Assembly (NCBI GenBank): GCA_019155185.1 | Contig: CM032811.1 | Span: forward strand, 9,630,075 to 9,694,074 | DNA from: Beaufortia kweichowensis | Taxonomy: Eukaryota > Chordata > Actinopteri > Cypriniformes > Gastromyzontidae | DNA length: 64,000 nucleotides | Direction: 5' to 3' | Part shown: piece after piece, positions 60,760-64,000 of the stretch | Numbering within the stretch: the first letter of the stretch is position 1 | Layout: every line of letters starts with the position of its first letter | Made by a program: the position numbers and the translations under genes | The notes under the pieces: generated by a model | Databases searched by the model: none | What the model was told of the DNA's origin: nothing | What the model saw: the letters and a program-made list of their open reading frames with translations, nothing else

Positions 60760-63700
60760 TCACGTGCATGTTTGAGAAACATATTTCTGAAACTCTAAAG
60801 GTAACATGAAATTACTGAATCTGAGAAGAAATTAAGTTTGACTCCTGATATATTCTTACTGATGTCAAGAGGAAACAACTGAAATATTATTAGGTTTTTA
60901 ATGTGAAGATTCAAAATTTTATTTCTTGTAAGGATCATTGTTTAAAACTCTAAATTACACATAACAGAATGGAATTAAAGAGCTTGAAACATTATACGTG
61001 TAAAATAGTATCACAAAATACAATAATCCAAAACGATTCGAGTCCAAAAAGGTGCATGTAGAGTCAAGTCACTATTCTTAATCAGGCCTATTAATGTTTG
61101 TTCTTCTGTGAACATCTCTAATTGTTTTTAATATGACATTTACATATGCATAATTCGGCAGATTTAATTTCCCACATCAGATTTAGTGCATCATCAAGGT
61201 GTGATCATCCACTAATTACCAGGGATGCAGCAAGAAAAGGAAGCGGGGTCTCCATGGTAACTGTTGGATTATGACGCTGACATGTTGTGGTTTATGAGAA
61301 AATCGAAATGCATGATTTAGGACAACATGGTTTTGACCGCGTTGTGCCAATAATTATTAGCCATATTCATCACAGCATGTTGAAGGTTTAAAGTGGCTTA
61401 CAAAATCATTCCAGGTAGTTTAAGAGCAGTTTTTAGATTCTGATCAGCATGCTGTTGAAGCACAACCGGGACTAAATAGCTTTTCAATGACAGAGTCTAT
61501 TTTCAATATTCTGTCCACAGAGGCATCCAGATATCACCAATCAGCTCATACAAATTGCTTTGGAGAGCAGAGAAGGTGACACACAATGATATAGCAACTC
61601 TATTTCAGCTAATGAAATTCTGCAATACGTTGGGTGCTTGGCCATTATCATTTGTTTTGTTTTGATTTATTTTTAGCTGGTCCGTTCAGTCCACATTATC
61701 TGTCTGGATCCCATACTGCTTTGGTGTGTTACATATATCAGTGTTGTATGTGTTTTATGTGTCAGCTGTTTGTATTTTCCTGGTACTTTACACAAAAGTG
61801 GGCTCTTAAAACTCTCTCTGCCCACTGTTGGCTATTTCTGTCAGGTATAATGTATTGGCTCCTCTGTGCAGCTTTAGGAGTCGGCAATGAAAACACCCCA
61901 AATAACCTTCTCTAGTGATTTCTACAGTATGTCATAACATGACAGCATCATCTCGTGTGCTATAGCTCTCCATAAAGTATTTGCAAAAAGTAATTTTCAA
62001 ATCAATTTATTGATGCTGAATATATACATGTGTCTATACATATGGCAATAAAAACACCAGTGTTCGTATATTACTTTTTTTTTTTTGAGTGTTTTGTCAT
62101 TTTAGACACATTTTATAACAAAACCTGTAGTCTTTATAGCTATCTATATCTATCTATAATACGTACTGTAAGATTGATCCTAATTTTGTTCCTGAAATCA
62201 TAAATCTTGATTTCTTTTCTACAGAAAGGTATTTGCAAATCAATCAGTAATTTGTAATATATCTCAGCTGACACTATACTGTTTATATCAGCCCCTGACC
62301 CACAGATGAGCACCAGTTCACCTTCACCTGCCACCAGTATCTCATGAAGACTGGAGGTGACATTAGCCAGTAATTGTCCAGATCATCATATTGAGAATGT
62401 ACTTTCATAGATAATTGGTTTGAGGGATGTTAAAAAGTCTCTGTTGTTTTGTGGTTAACACCGACATATATTGATCATTGTGCAAGCAGAAAGGCTAGTA
62501 CACAGAGTGCCCATCCTTCCCCTGGAAGGAAAAGGTAACAATAAAAAAGATGAAAGTGAATGTGTCAAACTAACCTCCAATGTCAGACTGAAGGATGGCT
62601 ACATTCTGTATCAGGACACCAGGATGGCCTCATGTGAACCCGTCTCAACAAACCTGTACAGGACTGTGTCTTTGTTACGCATTATATGCAATTATTACAG
62701 TCATAACCCTAATCCTAAGCCTTTATTATCTATATAATGTTAATAATATTCAGTTCTTAAATACAGAACTTAAGTAATATTTATTATGTTTATTGTAACA
62801 AGGACAACTTGAGTGTAAAAATGACTTCACTTCATTATTAAATGACATTGAAATGTTTTTTTGTAAACCTAAATTTGTTAAAATTTCAAAACTATCTACA
62901 TAAAATGTATATGTAAAAATGGAAAAAAAGATGTATTCTCCAAAAACAATTGATCTTGTTTGCTATGCATTGAAGATTGCCTGACAGTGCTGCTGTGTGG
63001 CACTTTTTTCTAAAGTTTTTTCAGAAAAGAAACAAAAAAAAAAAAGAAAACTTTACAAAATCTGTTAAGCTTTACAAAACACTTGCATACAGATGCATCA
63101 AAATCTAAACTAATATGTTTAAGGCAAAAACAATAGATACATTTCAACAGCGCCGTTATAGCAACATCTCAAAGCAAGTTTAGATTAGCCTTTCAGTACA
63201 CGACTTTCCCATAATAGCAGTGACTGGAAAACTAATCCCCCGGAGGCTTGTAGTCTTGACCCTGCAGCTGAAGAATGCTCTGTAGCAGGATATGAATTCT
63301 GACAGACAGACTGCTGTGTGTAATAGTTTGTGTGTATTTGTGCTCATTTTGTTTACATGAGAACGGTCAGCTTTCAAATTCACCTTCACCTGCCTGACTT
63401 GTCAGCTCAAACTTTACTCATACTAAACCAGTTCTGAAAGTCACACAATGGTATATTGCAATATTACAAGATTTTTGTGTTATTATCTTCAACTAAAAAG
63501 ACAAGCAATGCTAGCCCAGGCTGGTTAATACTAGTCAACAACAAGAAAACAACAACCCACCCACAAATCTACATGGTAATGTAAAAAGAACAGTGCAGTT
63601 AAAGTGCTGGTCTTAAGGGCCTCTTTACTCAAATCACATCTATACAGAGCGTTTGATTGCCTTCTATAAAAGAAATGTACAAAAAACAGTAACTAAATTA

Positions 63701-64000
63701 AGCTGCTGTTCTGGGACCAATCCATAATGACGAGAAAGAGACTAATGTGTAATTATTCATTTTTTAAGCCACAGAATCAAAGCTATAACTAGGATCAGAC
63801 TGAAAACAGCTCTCATTGCTCCTTTGTGAGATTTTAAATACAGTCCTTGCCTTTACAAATGGATTGTGTGCTTTCTATTAAAGGAAAACTGGAGTTCAGG
63901 TCAGATCAGATAAAAATGCAAAGGTTTTAAAATATGCTTTTGTTCAAGCGTGCTACAATACAACCTCAGCACAGAAGGATGGGACATTTTCTCTACGTCA
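60760..64000. other. Right-end region without recognised genes
   Basis: About 3.2 kb upstream of MATE copy C. Short open frames (for example 61634-61915 and 62471-62737) lack recognisable domains, splice-linked partners or protein-like composition. No tRNA fold, rRNA or clear transposon was recognised. Confidence 0.5.

Noticed and set aside
61634..62737. Possible gene right of MATE copy C (frames at 61634-61915 and 62471-62737)
   Set aside because: Hydrophobic or mixed translations without domain words, coding-like exon chains or conserved ends.

Overview
The window is vertebrate nuclear DNA, most likely from a ray-finned fish of the carp/zebrafish group. The genes have many short GT-AG-bounded exons, the proteins align closely to human and fish orthologues as I know them, and the intervening DNA is AT-rich with (TA)n tracts, a Tc1-like element and fold-back elements of the kind common in cyprinids. 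The species cannot be fixed from the sequence alone.

Left part (1-33.9 kb): three genes read on the minus strand. rpa1 (single-strand DNA-binding subunit of replication protein A) runs from its start at 16427 leftward; 16 coding exons are present and the last lies beyond the left edge. Only about 0.9 kb away lies serpinf2 (alpha-2-antiplasmin; 17295-19656, 8 coding exons, 469 aa). After an intergenic stretch with a decayed Tc1-like transposon (21924-22924) comes wdr81 (23811-32554, 11 coding exons, 2056 aa, BEACH plus WD40), with a separate 5' non-coding exon near 33.7-33.9 kb. The order wdr81-serpinf2-rpa1 on one strand matches human 17p13.3, but SERPINF1 and SMYD4, which sit between SERPINF2 and RPA1 in human, are not in this interval.

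Right part (34.9-60.0 kb) is a transporter block. A plus-strand SLC13 sodium/carboxylate cotransporter (34920-39287, 12 exons, 581 aa) most resembles the citrate transporter SLC13A5. Three SLC47/MATE proton-coupled organic-cation exporters follow: copy A on plus (42451-47006, 571 aa), then copies B (48513-52952, 597 aa) and C (54696-60049, 593 aa) in tandem on minus. All three have 17 coding exons with identical lengths for exons 2-15, so they arose by local duplication. B and C have lost several charged or polar residues considered important in human MATE1 and share a glycosylatable C-terminal tail, which suggests changed substrate or proton handling.

From 60.05 kb to the end I see no gene, only AT-rich repeats and unassigned sequence. 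No rRNA, tRNA or CRISPR was recognised. Exon limits were read by eye from splice signals and frame continuity; single-base errors are possible.
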